From Semisulcospira habei (taxonomy: Eukaryota > Mollusca > Gastropoda > Semisulcospiridae): a DNA stretch of 64,000 nucleotides. Positions 1 to 43,504 of this stretch are shown piece by piece; position 1 is the first letter of the stretch; every line of letters begins with the position of its first letter. The stretch is from assembly GCA_036245525.1 (NCBI GenBank), contig BTPG01000002.1, forward strand, positions 122,126,451 to 122,190,450. Direction: 5' to 3'. The translations under genes were made by a program, and so were the position numbers. The notes beneath the pieces are model-generated. The model did not search any database, had not been told where the DNA came from, and was given only the letters and a program-made list of their open reading frames with translations.

Positions 1-18
1 CGTGCGTGCGTGCGTGCG

Positions 19-231
<213 letters not shown>

Positions 232-330
232 GCGATTAGAGCCCGCGTTTGAGGACGGACAAGCTTGAAATTGTATGATATTGTCTCTAAAAAAATACTG
301 AATCTCGCGTCATTTTTTTCGATTCTTTTT
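232..330 (+). repeat. microsatellite-flanking dispersed repeat, copy 1
   Basis: The segment beginning GACAGCGATTAGAGCCCGCG directly after the TG tract recurs at 8958-9060, again directly after a TG tract. The microsatellite and its flank therefore appear to have been copied as one unit. Confidence 0.75.
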
Positions 331-360
331 GTCTACCGTATTTAAATAAATACGGTAGAC
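331..360. repeat. 30-bp perfect palindrome
   Basis: Arms of 14 bp (GTCTACCGTATTTA and its complement) are separated by 2 bases. The same TACGGTAGACTTT string follows unrelated sequence near 10004 and 11168, so it belongs to a dispersed repeat. No function is visible. Confidence 0.7.
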
Positions 361-517
361 TTTAAAATGGGGCTGGTCGGAGCGCATCAAAGACAATACG
401 CACATGACGCTTTTGGCGTGCGGAGCAAAAATTCTGGGAAAAAAGTAACAAGATAAAAATGGCGTCACGTTTACCTACGCAAACCTTGCTAGATAACGTC
501 TTTTTGGCGCCAAAGCG

Positions 518-636
<119 letters not shown>

Positions 637-1915
637 GTGTGTGTGTGTACACAAAACCCCTGAAATGGGTGACTTTCTTTACCATCCTTATGGAAAATGG
701 GTTTGTGTAAAATTCTGGGTGACCAAGTCAGGCACCCATTTTTTCTGAGGGTTGTTTCTGCATTATCTTTCATTCAAAAGTCAGAAAAAAATATCAAAAT
801 GGGATGTCCCCATTTTCGGAGATTAACTTCATGTTGTGTTTCTGAGACGCACTGGGCCTGTGAAGCGAGTGTTTTGAGATCAACTTGATGATCGCTGATT
901 GGTCAGCTGCACAGTGACACTGATGAACTGAGTTGTTTCCCTTTTCCTTTCGTCCCCGCCGGCCATTCTTTCCGTTCGCAGAGGTACCAGCTTTATGCAA
1001 TATTTCTTAGTTAAGAGCACGCCCAAATATACTTGTTCAGTGCAGTTATTTAACTGAGAGATGCTCCCAATCCGATACAATTGCACAGTCAGCCAATACT
1101 GACCCGTTTTGCCCAGAAAGCTGAGGCGTCTGCTTCGGCCTCGGGTCAACGGTCGGTGACTGGCTCAGTCAGTCTTGTAGTAAAGGATAATAGAACCCCA
1201 CGATTTTAACAAAAGCTTTCTTCTTCAATGAAAGGAATTCGTTTAATAACACCATTACAAGGTCAATCTGTCACGCGATGTTGTTGCTTTTTTTCTGACG
1301 TGTGATTGTGATCGAAAAATAACTTGACACATGCATGCACTATGACTTAAGAAAAAAAATGGCGCCAGATTTCAATCCTCATACGCAAAACTGCCTCGCG
1401 ATTCGAAGAACAGACTTCCACGAACAGGTTTTTCGGATTGTGCAACTGAAGTGTGGCTTTTTACTGTATTACCAGTTATTGTCCGTAGGGGGATGGGGGT
1501 ACTGCAGTAATTATGTATATATCTGATTCAAAATGTCAATGGTTTACATGGTTGTATTTGACATGTTTGCAGCAACACCGTTTTGGTCACACTCAGCACT
1601 TTCTGCACACACCCAGCGCCGGATGGCAGCAGGATGTCCAAACCCATCGGGATCTATAGAAGTGGATAAGCACGCCCCTTCCTGGCGCATGACCAAGGCC
1701 CATGGCAAAATTAGTCAGCTGCAGCATCATAGCCCCCCAGCCTCTGCCACAGAGGGTGCGTCTGGTAGGAGGGTGCATAGACGGCAGCGGAATGCCCCCA
1801 ATTACAAACTGGTAAGTGATTCTATGATCATCTTCATTTTATTGGCTCGCGTGCCAAGCAAAAGTGAGTTTATGTTCTGGGCCACTGGTCGTCCGTCCGT
1901 CGTCCATGGTAAACT

Positions 1916-2129
1916 TTAACTCATTCTACCCCAACACCAAAATCCTTAAATTTTGCCCCTGTCCTCTCAAGACTGCATTGCAGTGCAGGACACAGATCGA
2001 CCATGATAGTTCAAGGGTGATGCCAGAATAGCTTGGCGCCCATAGGCGCCAAGCTATTCTGGCATCACCCTTGAACTATCATGGTGGATCCTTATTCTGC
2101 TGTGGTGTGTCTGGGGTAGAATGAGTTAA
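1916..2129. mobile_element. MITE family A (TTAA hairpin), copy 1
   Basis: Terminal inverted repeats TTAACTCATTCTACCCC and complement, with TTAA at both ends. The centre is a near-perfect hairpin of about 90 bp whose core reads TTCAAGGGTGATGCCAGAAT and includes GGCGCC at the tip. No coding capacity. It lies inside the intron of the recombinase gene. Confidence 0.9.
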
Positions 2130-2446
2130 CGGTGGCATTTTCTTGGAGACTATTCAAGCCACATTCTTCAAGCTTGGCCCAAGGATACTTTGTGGCAAGA
2201 CCTTTTTAAACATACCAATTTGAGTGACCTCTCTCAAAGGGTCACGCGGGGTTGACAGATGTGTGAAAACTGCTTACATTTTCAGAAAACGTGGATTTTG
2301 CTGCTGCAGAAGCCAGCCCTCGTCACCGAGGTCACACATATGTAAATCGGTCATACACGGGATTACTCTTTTTATTCTTGTGCAAGGCCCCTTAAACCAA
2401 AAGTGGGCTGTTTCTGTCTTAATGCAGCTTTTGTTTCTTTCTCCAG

Positions 2447-4875
2447 TTGGCAAATGGAGCCTGGGATGGACCTGATACTGAGAGTGCAAGCGCATCGCAA
2501 TACAAGGACAGTGATGACGAGGAGTTTGTTCCTGGCTCGAGCTCACCGGATTCAGACGGTGTGTCGGCATCAATCGCTGGGATCTCTGACACTGACAGTA
2601 TTGTATTGACTATGTTAGATTTCATCAAAGTGGCAGGTTCAGGGTGGGCAGGTGTCAGTGAAGCTAGTACCAGCAAGGTGCAGTGTGCGCTAGGGGGTGA
2701 ATTAGGGGGTGGCAATGAGAATGTGGATAGGCAGAAGGAACATGATGTTGGGGGTGGGGAAAGAGCACTTGCAGAAGAAACAGGTGTGCACATGTCGCAG
2801 AGAGGGAAAGGAAAGTACAAATGGGACAAGAAACATGCATGCAAATTGTGTGGCAAGCTTGTCTTGAAAATGAGCATGCACTTACCGTCCATGCAGATGA
2901 GGCAGACGTTGCTAAAATTTTGTTAATGAAAAAAGGGACAAAGCAGAGACGTCGAGCATGGATCAGACTACAAGATGAGGGTGATTACATGCATAATGTT
3001 GCTGTTCTTGAAAACAAATCAGGATGTTTGATTCCTAAGTATCGCACCAAAACTAGTAAGGTAGACGACCTTCTCGCCTGTAGCCATTGCAAAGGGCTCT
3101 ATCAAAACAAGCTGATCTCTGTACACTCAAAACGTTGCTGTCAGAAACCAGGAGGGTTTCAGATCGCTAAGAGAGGTGAGGTGGCACACCGTGGTCGGCT
3201 AATGCTTTCAATACCCTTAGACGTTGATTTTTCCTTCTATCATAAGGTATTAGCCAGGCAGAGAGATGATGAGATAAGCCGTCTCATCAGAACTGACCCC
3301 TTGCTTCTTGAGTATGGAAAGACATTATTTGACCGCAGGGACATTGAAGAACACACGGCTGGACAAATCAGCTCCAGGATGCGGGAGTTAGGGAGACTAT
3401 TAAAGATTATCAGAGTGAGGTCAGAAATGAAAATCGCAAGTTTAAATGCTGTGATCAATTCAGCTAGCTTTGATCATGTTGTACTGGCTGTAAAAGAGCT
3501 AGCAGATTTTGATGAGGACACACATCAGTTCAAAAAAGGCAATCTTGCAATGCGCATAGGCCATGCTTTGAAAAAATGTTCACAGATCAAACAGTCACAG
3601 GCATCCAAACAGCTTGGGCAGGGTTCAGACGACAGGTGGCGACAGGAGCTCTCTGAGGCGCAGCGGTTTGACTCTGTCTTCAACGGGGACTGGTATGATT
3701 GTGTGTCCGCTACAGCAGCCCAGTCGGTCGGGAAAATGACCATGAACAAAGCCAAGCTGATCCCATCATGTGAAGATGTGAGGAAGGTCCAACAGCTTCT
3801 TGAGACAAGGATGGTTTCGGAAGATTATCCGACAGTGGTTAAAGCAACTCTTTGTGCTGTATCACTTTTCAACCGAAAACGAGGGGGAGAAGTTTAGAGA
3901 ATGAAGGTGTCAGACTTCCAGAATGCTAAGATTGGATTGATCACCAATCAATTTATCTTGAAAGGTCTCACAGAGGTTGAGAAGAAAATGGTGAATCATT
4001 TTCAGCGAGTGGAAATCAGAGGCAAGTTTAATAGGAGTGTTTCCGTTTTGCTGACGAAGAAGATGATGACAACTGTGGACAGAATCCTTCAAATGAGGCA
4101 ATCAGTGCCAGCTCTCGCTGGTTCCCAGTACATCTTTGCCACACCTTCTGGTCAGAGGCCTTACAGAGGCCATGATGTTCTGAAGGCCCATGCCCTAGAA
4201 GCACGGGTGTCATACCCAGCCATGTTCACATTTACTCACTTACGGAAGCAGGTTGCAACTTTGGCTCAGTCAATGGCCATCTCGGAGTTAGACCAGGATC
4301 ATCTGGCAGACTTCCTTGGTCATGATATCCGGATACATCGCCATATCTACCGCCAACCTCAAGACGTCCTTCAAAAGGCAAAAGTGGCAAAGATTCTTCT
4401 GTCAGTTAACAATGAGATGACAGATTTTGAGAGTTGCATTAGAGCTGAGCTGGGCGATGATGAAGAGATTGGCTTTGACAATGAAGACACATCAGAAACT
4501 GGCAAAGAGGTCTCGGGGGAAACAGCACCTGTGAATGAAGCAAGTAGCAAGTCAACAACACAGGAATCAATGAGCATGACAGAGAAAAGACGTCCAGAGC
4601 CTGATGACAATCTAGATAGTTTTGATGATGACAGTACTGTGTCTGCTCCTGTTCGAAAGAAAGCTAGATTTACAAGGAAACCATGGGGGAAAGCTGAAGA
4701 AAAAGCTGTTCAAACTCGTTTCAAGACACACCTCATCATGAACAAACTTCCTGGAAAGGCCGAGATACAGCAAGCAATCGCAGAAGAGCACGCACTTAGA
4801 CATAGGCGCTGGACAAACATTAAGGATTACGTCCGCAACAGACTGAAAAAGTTACAAAAGTTACAAAAGAAATAA
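2447..4875 (+). pseudogene. exon 2 of the Crypton-like recombinase gene
   Basis: This is the main coding exon described for the 1533-4875 gene. It begins after the acceptor at 2445-2446 and ends at a normal TAA. Codons 5' of about 2885 read in frame 2 and the rest in frame 1, so at least one base was lost (or two gained) there. The nonsense codon at 3895 is a single change from a Glu codon (GAG to TAG), which suggests recent inactivation, or readthrough if the gene is still used. Confidence 0.7.
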
Positions 4876-4914
4876 ATTGAGATTGCCCGCCACTCGCGGC
4901 ATTTTCGTTTTCAT

Positions 4915-5480
4915 ACAGATTTATTACAAGAGTGTTATTATTGGGGTGGTTTCAGCATGTATAACCTGCTTTTTGTATCTGATGGATGCCTGGATCATTT
5001 TGTATACTGCATAACATTTAAAACTCTGCAAACGGAAGAATGGTTGGGGACGAAAGACAATAATAAGGGGTAAGAAAACCATTGTCAACATAAAGATTTA
5101 TTACAAGAGTGCTACTATGGGGGCTGGTCTGCCTGGATCATTGTGTATACTGCATAACATTTAAAACTCTGCAAACGGAAGAATGGTTGGGGACGAAAGA
5201 CAATAATAAGGGGTAAGAAAACCATTGTCAACATAAAGATTTATTACAAGAGTGCTACTATGGGGCTGGTCTGCCTGGATCATTGTGTATACTGCATAAC
5301 ATTTAAAATTCTGCAAACGGAAGAATGGTTGGGGACGAAAGACAATAATAAGGGGTAAGAAAACCATTGTCAACATAAAGACTTATTACAAGAGCGTTAT
5401 TATTCTGTTGTTTTCAGCGTGTATAGCTCTGTTTTTATCTGATGTACACCTGGATCATTTTGCATACTGTGTAACATTAA
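4915..5480. repeat. 142-bp tandem repeat, about 4 copies
   Basis: The motif ATAACATTTAAAACTCTGC recurs at 5011, 5154 and 5296 with spacings of 143 and 142 bp. A diverged fourth unit reaches 5480. Each unit carries AGACAATAATAAGGGGTAAG. A further fragment lies at 6213-6345. Confidence 0.9.
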
Positions 5481-5700
5481 CCTTACTTTGCAGCTAAACA
5501 GTGGCCCCCACCCAGGTCTGCCCTGGGGAACTTGGGTGGGGTTAACTTCATTTTAGTTCCTAGGGTCACCCTGGTCAGCCCCACAGGGTGGGTTTTCCTC
5601 TCAATTCTGGGGCATGTGTTTCTGTCTACCCATAGTCCATTAACTTGTATTTTTCTTTTTTAAGCTCTCCCTACTGTCTGCGCTGCCTGTATCTCTTGAA

Positions 5701-5995
5701 AAGAAGTGCCCAACGGAGAAATAAACTCGCTTAGAAAAGATGGTTACAACACAATTTATTAATATTTCAGGTAAATCCGCTTTGTCAAAGCCGACAAACA
5801 AGCAGAGAGATCAGTCGCTACTTATCTTCATTCGCAGAAGGAATGTGCCACATTCCTTCTGCGAATGAAGATAAGTAGCGACTGATCTCTCTGTTTGTTT
5901 GTCGGCTTTGACAAAGCGGATTTACCTGAAATATTAATAAATTGTGTTGTAACCATCTTTTCTAAGCCTGTTTATTTCTCCGTTGGGCACTTCTT
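5701..5995. mobile_element. foldback element, about 147-bp arms
   Basis: A nearly perfect inverted repeat with virtually no loop, centred near 5849. The ends read AAGTGCCCAACGGAGAAA and complement. A shorter relative with the same termini is at 41318-41432. No ORF. The element sits between the 142-bp repeat array and a stray unit of it. Confidence 0.9.
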
Positions 5996-6212
5996 TGCAT
6001 TTTTTACATGATTGGCAGTCACCTTTTTGGTCTGAATAATGTTTTTTGTATCTCTCTCGATTTTGGATGTGTGTTGCTAAATGGTCTTAGGTTTATTTAG
6101 CGTATTAGACCGGCTGGCGACATACATTCAATATTCTGTTCATTTTTTTATTTTTTTCACAAGCAGTGCTGGCACATCCCGAAAAAAGTCGGGACGTTCA
6201 GCAATGTACAAC

Positions 6213-6345
6213 CAATCGGGACGAAAGACAATAATAAGATAAGAAAACCATTGTCAACCTAAAGATTTATTACAAGAGTGTTATTATTTCAGTGTGTATA
6301 GCTTGCTTTTATCTGATGTACACCTGGGTCATTTTGGAAATGTCA
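6213..6345 (+). repeat. isolated unit of the 142-bp repeat
   Basis: Shares GGGACGAAAGACAATAATAA and the following ATTACAAGAGTGTTATTAT with the array at 4915-5480. It is separated from the array by about 730 bp that include the foldback. Confidence 0.85.
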
Positions 6346-6417
6346 CTAACTTTTTTGTTACTATAAAGTACACTTTGCCTGCTGTGCATTGTTTCAAAAG
6401 TCACAGGAAGCGTAAAC

Positions 6418-7447
6418 CTTAGCTGAGTTGGTATACCTCACCCTCTACGCACCAGCGGTGCCAGTTAAACGCACCAGCGGCGCCATTGTTGCTATTTTCG
6501 CACCAGACCGGTCTCTCAGGACCGGTCATGTGCACCAAAACTGCGCGCAGGTTGGCTTCTGCACTTGTAGTGTAGTCTCGTACGTTCACACGGAAGATTG
6601 TGATGGCAGTCAAAAATAAGGTTCGTTTGCGGTTTTAACTTTTAGCCGCGCCTTTTACCTCCCCTAACACGCCATTTTTGTGTTGAGATGACGGAGGCTT
6701 GTGTCATGCCCCACACCACCGAATCAAGTCCATTGTACATGCAGTGCGCTCATTTCTCGAACTTCAACTATGACGGTGCTTTCTGCCGCAAACGAGGCAG
6801 ATGTCGCAAAATCACCTCCATTGAGGATTAAAAAAGCTCTTTTTCAAATCTGCCAAATCGCGTAATGTTTCGTGGTGCTAGCATAAGGATGGATGCATTA
6901 TTGCCGGATTGCATATATCAGGCATGGGAATTGTCCTCGAAATCCGCGAAATTCCGCGAGAGAAATAAATCTTCCTCGAAAAAAAGACGTTTCCGCGAAA
7001 AAAACATTGTGGGTAGCAAAAGAAGGAAAGCACCGGTTTTATTCCGCGACAGAACATGACGCGGCAGGTTGTGTCGGTGGCCTGCCTGAGTGCGCGCTGC
7101 TCTGCGAACTTAGGCGGGCAGACCCAAGGCGGCCCGCAAATCCCCCCCCCCCCCCACCCCCCACCCCCCACCCCACACTGATTTTCCGGCGCCCAGTAGT
7201 AAGCAAGGTCCGTTATCTCCCCCCCCCCCCCCACCCCCTCCATATTCATGTTATTTTGCAGCAATCAAACGACGGTCACGTGATTCTTTCTCCGAGGTTG
7301 CCCATTACAGGTGAAGAAAGCACACGCTCTAAACCGATCGGGTGCACCAGACCGGTCCGAGCCACCGGTCTGGTGCCAAAATAGCAACATTGGCACCGCT
7401 GGTGCGTTTAACCTAGGCCACTGAACGAGGTATACCAACTCGGCTAA
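6418..7447. mobile_element. non-autonomous DNA transposon with ~125-bp TIRs
   Basis: The ends TTAGCTGAGTTGGTATACC and GGTATACCAACTCGGCTAAA are inverted repeats, and similarity continues inward for about 125 bp on each side through CGCACCAGCGG and CACCAGACCGGT. The interior (6560-7310) has C-tracts and no protein I recognise. The superfamily cannot be named from what is visible. Confidence 0.8.
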
Positions 7448-7742
7448 ACTTTATTGTCGCACTTGCTAGAACTCGGTATTATATTTCTCTCTTCATTTTA
7501 TCAATAGAGGCACATAAGTCGCGGAAACCCTTTACGTGCCGATGGCAAGAACTAGTTTTCCTTATCACAAAGTTGCCAGAAAAAGGTTTGACTGCTCTTG
7601 ATTGTTTGATTTGAAGTGTTTACAAACAATTACTGTGTTTTTAAATGCATGCACCTTTGATGTGATTAATAAAGGCTGAAGTTTCAAGTGATTTCTTATG
7701 TTGCCAGTTAATTAATTAATGTCAGTGTTCTGTTCTGTCATT

Positions 7743-7964
7743 TTAACTCATTCTACCCCAAGACCGGAATCCCCAAATGTTGAAGTCGTCTTCTGAAGAC
7801 TGCGTTGCAGTGCAGGACACAGATCCACCATGATAGTTCAAGGGTGATGCCAGAATAGCTTGGCGCCTATGGGCCCATAGGCGCCAAGCTATTCTGGCAT
7901 CACCCTTGAACTATCATGGTGGATCTTTATTTTGCTGTGGTGTGTCTGGGGTAGAATAAGTTAA
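7743..7964. mobile_element. MITE family A, copy 2
   Basis: TTAACTCATTCTACCCC at the left, GGGGTAGAATAAGTTAA at the right, and a nearly perfect hairpin core centred near 7872. Confidence 0.9.
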
Positions 7965-8125
7965 GTGCTAGTTTCTTCGTCTGGGTCTTTTTCTGTCTTT
8001 CATATATTTCCACACTTTTTGACCCGCATCATACTGAGGCTAAAAGCTTCAAATTTGTTCACTGCCACAATTCTATGCAAGCTACATTACAGTACTTACA
8101 GACGAGGACATAGACCAATGGCTTT

Positions 8126-8196
8126 AGTTCAAGGGTGGTGCCACAATAGCTTGGCGCCTAGAGGCACCAAGCTATTCTGGCACTACCCTTGGACTA
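8126..8196. mobile_element. MITE family A core, copy 3 (partial)
   Basis: Only the hairpin core remains. Its arms read TTCAAGGGTGGTGCC and GGCACTACCCTTGGA, with a few mismatches. The regions on either side (7965-8125, 8197-8818) show no gene. Confidence 0.8.
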
Positions 8197-8817
8197 TTTC
8201 AGTCACACTTGTTGCACACACTGGTGTATTCCGAATGATAAGGGTTAATATTCAAAATGCTCTGTTGCTGTTTGTCTGAAACTCCAGATTACAAAAAAAA
8301 AAGTCCTTTAATTCCAGAATACATTATGTTGATTCTCACATAAATGCCATGATAAACTGTTTTGCTTCAGAAGGACAAAACGCAGCAATGTTTTAAAGAT
8401 TTCCTCTGTAAAAATCATAATCGAAAGGTTACGGGCCAGTGTTTATTGAATTTTGCACCATACAATGTTAAAAATGTTGAAGCACACATACACATTAAGT
8501 TGAAAAAAAAATTAATGTGAAAAAGAAGTATTCCATGAACTTGACCTTATTACAGACGCCTAATGTTGTGAAGACACCCATTTTGACTGTAATGCCAGTT
8601 TTTGTGAGAGGCACCCACTTTATTGGTAGAAACCCATTTTTTTTTCCATCTAGTGGCTCTGTTTCTAGAAAATGTCTATTTTATTTTAAGTTATAGAGCT
8701 CAGTTATAAGGTGAGTTCTAAACATTCGCATCAATTCCAGAGCCCTAGAATAAATAGAAATATGGGAACCCATTTTCACATAAAATGGTAGGTAACCCAC
8801 TCTGACGTTTTTGTCTC

Positions 8818-8953
<136 letters not shown>

Positions 8954-8957
8954 GATG

Positions 8958-9060
8958 TGACAGCGACTAGAGCCCGCGGCGTTTGAGGACGGAAAAGCTT
9001 GAAATTTTAGGATATTGTCCCTAAAAGAAAAATCTCGGGACCTGTTTTTTTTGATGTTTT
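8958..9060 (+). repeat. microsatellite-flanking dispersed repeat, copy 2
   Basis: Matches 232-330 (GACAGCGACTAGAGCCCGCG, then GAGGACGGAAAAGCTTGAAA) with small indels. Confidence 0.75.
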
Positions 9061-9067
9061 GATTAAA

Positions 9068-11190
9068 GATGCTCATTGGCGAGAAAATGGCCGTTTCACA
9101 AAAACCGGTTGATCCCCACTGAAGTCCGTAATTTTTCTTATTTTTACTAGATATTTTGCGTATAGCTAGATAAAAGGGAGATATTGAATGAGTTCGTTAA
9201 CCAGCATTGTACCTACTTTTTGAGTGCATATTTTCACGTTTTGGGGATTAATTTCACGCATTATATGAATTAATCTTAAAACAATTGAATCGTTTTTACG
9301 AAAAAAAAAAACCTTCTCATTAATAATCGCATGATTTTTCGTATACGGTATTTACATAAGCCTAGAGTTTGTCTCGGCTGTCGGGTACAATTAGGTCAAT
9401 TGTGACCTGTATGCCCTAGGTGTGATAATCAGACAGTTTTCTGCACCACTTTTTCGGAGTCATTTGTAAAATAGCTAACATAAGTTAAAATTTTCTTTTA
9501 CGAAAAAAAATTATCTTCTTAATACCCGCGTGATTTTTCCTAAACAGTGTTTGCAGAGGCCTGCTGTTTGTCCCGGCCCTGGGGTAGGATTAGCTGTAGG
9601 TCAAATTGTGACCTGTAACCCCTAGGTGTGAAAATCAGCAAGAAAATTGCAAAGTTGATTCTCTGATACGTCAAATGTTAGTACTGCGATGAGTGACGTA
9701 TAACATCGAGTCGTCACTATGAACACGGCGTCGTGGGACTAATGATGCCATGACGTGAAGCTTGAAGTGACGACATTTCGCTGCTCATGCTATCATTCGG
9801 CTCCTTCAGAATAGCTATGGATGGATTCCTGTCGCTACACGAGCCCACAGAGCGTACTAATGGCGGAAAGCGCCGTGTGTCCGTCTTTATTTGTGTGCGC
9901 CGACGTGTGTGTTGATCAGAGGTTGGCTTAGAGAGGAGCATAATAAGCCTAAAAATATGAACAACTCTGAATGTTCCTAAAAAGGCATCTGAGCTCCAAA
10001 CAATACGGTAGACTTTGGGATGAAATCCTCATATTTTTCATCAGTTAAGATGCTCATTGGCGAGAAAATGGCCGTTTAAAGAAAAAACGGTTGATCCACA
10101 CTGAAGTCCGTAATTGTTATTATTTTTATTAGATATTTTGCATATAGCTAGATAAAAGGGAGATATTGAATGAGTCCGTTAACCAGCATTGTACCTCTAG
10201 AACTTTTTGAGTGCTTATTAAATATGTTTTGAAAAAATATTTTCACGTTTTTGGGATTAATTTCATGAATTATTTGGGATTAATCTTAAAACAATCCAAT
10301 CTGTTTTAAATCTTTAAAAAAAATTGAATTAAAAAAATCTTCTCATTAATAATCGCATGATTTTTCATTTATATAAGCCTACAGTTTGTCTCGGCTGTCG
10401 GGTACGATTAGGTCAATTGTGACCTGTATGCCCTACGTGCGAAAATCAGACAATTTTCTACACCACTTTTTCGGAGTCATTTGTAAAACAGCTAACACAA
10501 CTTTAATTTTTCTTTACGAAAAAAACAAACAAACAACAAACTATTTTCTCATTAATACCTGCTTGATTTTTCATAAACAGTGTTTGCAAAAGCCTGCTGT
10601 TTGTCCAGTGTCCATGCTCTGGGGTAGGATTAGGTCAAATTGTGACCTGTAAGATCTAGGTGTGAAAATCAGCAAGAAAATTACAAAGTCTGATCTTCTA
10701 GTACGTCAAATGTTAGTACTGCGATGCTTGACGTATAACATCGAGTCGTCACTATGAACACGGCGTCGTGGAACTAATATAATGCCATGAAGTGAAGCTT
10801 GAAGTGACGTCATTTGGCAGCTCGTGCTATTATTTTTCTTCAGAATAGTTATGCTACACCAAATCACAGAGCTTACGAATGGCGGGAATCGCCGCGTGTC
10901 CGTCTTGATTTCTGTGTGCCAGTGTGTTTGTGTGTAGATCAGAGGGTCGGTTAGAGGAGAAGGAGATGGATTCCTGTCGCTACACGAGCCCACAGAGCGT
11001 ACTAATGGCGGAAAGCGCCGTGTGTCCGTCTTTATTTGTGTGCGCCGACGAGTGTGTTGATCAGAAGTTGGCTTAGACAGGAGGGAAATGGATCAGCATA
11101 ACAAGTCTAAAAATATGAACAAATCTTGATGTTCATAAAAGATAAACGCATATGAGCTCCAAACAATACGGTAGACTTTGGGATGAAATC
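9068..11190. repeat. ~1-kb direct tandem duplication
   Basis: Unit 1 (9068-10047) and unit 2 (10048 to about 11190) both start GATGCTCATTGGCGAGAAAA and both end near GGTAGACTTTGGGATGAAAT. Inside each unit a shorter motif with GTGACCTGTA and CTAGGTGTGA recurs about 200 bp apart, so the unit itself is built of older repeats. Unit 2 has gained an extra 80-bp copy of its own segment near 10966-11050. No gene is seen. It lies about 110 bp downstream of the phosphatase stop codon. Confidence 0.88.
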
Positions 11191-11300
11191 CTCATCTTGT
11201 TTTTTTTTTTTTTTTTACTTCATAGCTTTCAGTTTCTTTGCTGTCATTGTTTGTTTGTTTCTGTTGTTGTGCTTGTTGTAAACGGTTGGTCTGGACACAG

Positions 11301-42475
<31,175 letters not shown>

Positions 42476-42540
42476 CCTGACGACGGTTTTGCTGTTTCTG
42501 CACAAAGCAAAGTTATAACACATTCACTGGCGAGAAAATA

Positions 42541-42639
42541 TGAACACCACCCGACTGCAAGAGGTATAGATCCTCATGAGCCCCCGCAGTTGCGGGGGCT
42601 CATGAGGATCTATGCCTCTTGCAGTCGGGTGGTGTTCAG
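42541..42639. mobile_element. MITE family D, copy 4
   Basis: Essentially perfect 99-bp hairpin: TGAACACCACCCGACTGCAA, GAGG(C/T)ATAGATCCTCATGAG, CCCCCGC and complement. It lies about 65 bp upstream of the phosphatase start codon, inside or near its 5' UTR or promoter. Confidence 0.92.
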
Positions 42640-42714
42640 TTTCAAATGACGGGACTCGTGAGGATTTTTGCCTCCTGGTAAAGCCATTTTCTACCCATGT
42701 TCCTTAGACGAGAG

Positions 42715-42875
42715 AGACAGGGAAGAAACCAACGTCTTATTGTGTCCTACAGCTGCGGGGACGCTTCCGACTTCAGGGACCTCCTGTGACGCCAGGAAAG
42801 TTTGAAGTGTTAATTAAGCTCACTTCAAATTAGTGCATTACTATGGAGCACTCCGGTGAAGAAACGTTAACACTT
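42715..42875 (+). repeat. ~155-bp direct repeat, left copy
   Basis: AACGTCTTATTGTGTCCTAC through GAAGAAACGTTAACAC recurs at 43675-43835, 960 bp away. The pair brackets the 33-bp minisatellite. Confidence 0.9.
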
Positions 42876-43064
42876 TAAACGTTAACACTTTAAACGTTAA
42901 TCTTAACGTTAAACTGATTTCAAAAACACAGGCTGCGTGCACTGGCAGGTAAGGGGTTAAAAGGCGTCTTTACCAACACAAGGCATTGACTCTAATAAAT
43001 CAGTACTGAAGCAGGGGCGCATGAGAATCTCGCGTGCGTCTTCTATACAAATACCGAAATACGT

Positions 43065-43462
43065 GTTCTCGTGACAAAGGCGGAAATAGCAATACGTGTA
43101 CTCGTGACAAAGGCGGAAATAACAATACGTGTACTCGTGACAAAGGCGGAAATAGCAATACGTGTACTCGTGACAAAGGCGGAAATAGCAATACGTGTAC
43201 TCGTGACAAAGGCGGAAATAGCAATACGTGTACTCGTGACAAAGGCGGAAATAGCAATACTTGTACTCGTGACAAAGGCGGAAATAGCAATACGTGTACC
43301 CGTGACAAAGGCGGAAATAGCAATACGTGTACTCGTGACAAAGGCGGAAATAGCAATACTTGTACTCGTGACAAAGGCGGAAATAGCAATACGTGTACTC
43401 GTGACAAAGGCGGAAATAGCAATACTTGTACTCGTGACAAAGGCGGAAATAGCAATACTTGT
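43065..43462 (+). repeat. 33-bp minisatellite, about 12 copies
   Basis: Unit CGTGACAAAGGCGGAAATAG plus CAATACGTGTACT. Because 33 is divisible by 3, several frames stay open on both strands; none has a gene context. Copies differ mainly at one G/T in ATACGTGT or ATACTTGT and one T/C. Confidence 0.96.
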
Positions 43463-43504
43463 TAGCTAGCTGCATATATGTTCAGGACCCTACGCCTACA
43501 GGGC

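Larger units (their letters stand above)
1533..4875 (+). pseudogene. zinc-finger / Crypton-like tyrosine recombinase, decayed
   Basis: Likely two coding exons. The first ends at 1811 (donor GTAAGT at 1812) and the second starts at 2447 after a pyrimidine-rich acceptor; both junctions are phase 0. The intron carries a TTAA hairpin MITE. Exon 2 encodes an acidic Ser/Asp-rich N-terminus, a CxxC...H zinc knuckle (about 2840-2900) and a second CxxC...HxxxxC knuckle (about 3080-3130). A tyrosine-recombinase catalytic core follows: an Arg in NRKRGGEV (about 3880), HLRK (about 4237), LGHD (about 4315) and the putative nucleophile Tyr in HRHIYR (about 4345). The C-terminus is basic and Myb/SANT-like (about 4675-4860) with three Trp. 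The gene is broken by a frameshift near 2880-2890 and by an in-frame TAG at 3895-3897, just after the first catalytic Arg; the frame continues unchanged from 3901. The motifs indicate a DNA-strand-exchange enzyme of the Crypton/YR transposon group or a host protein derived from one. The start of exon 1 is uncertain (ATG at 1533 or 1626). Confidence 0.72.

Noticed and set aside
6893..7384. 163-aa ORF inside the TIR element
   Set aside because: Contains a poly-Pro tract from C-runs and crosses into the terminal repeat; no domain is visible.
43000..43475. Long ORFs with an 11-residue repeat on both strands
   Set aside because: The 33-bp repeat unit keeps any frame open; there is no start context, homology or neighbouring gene.
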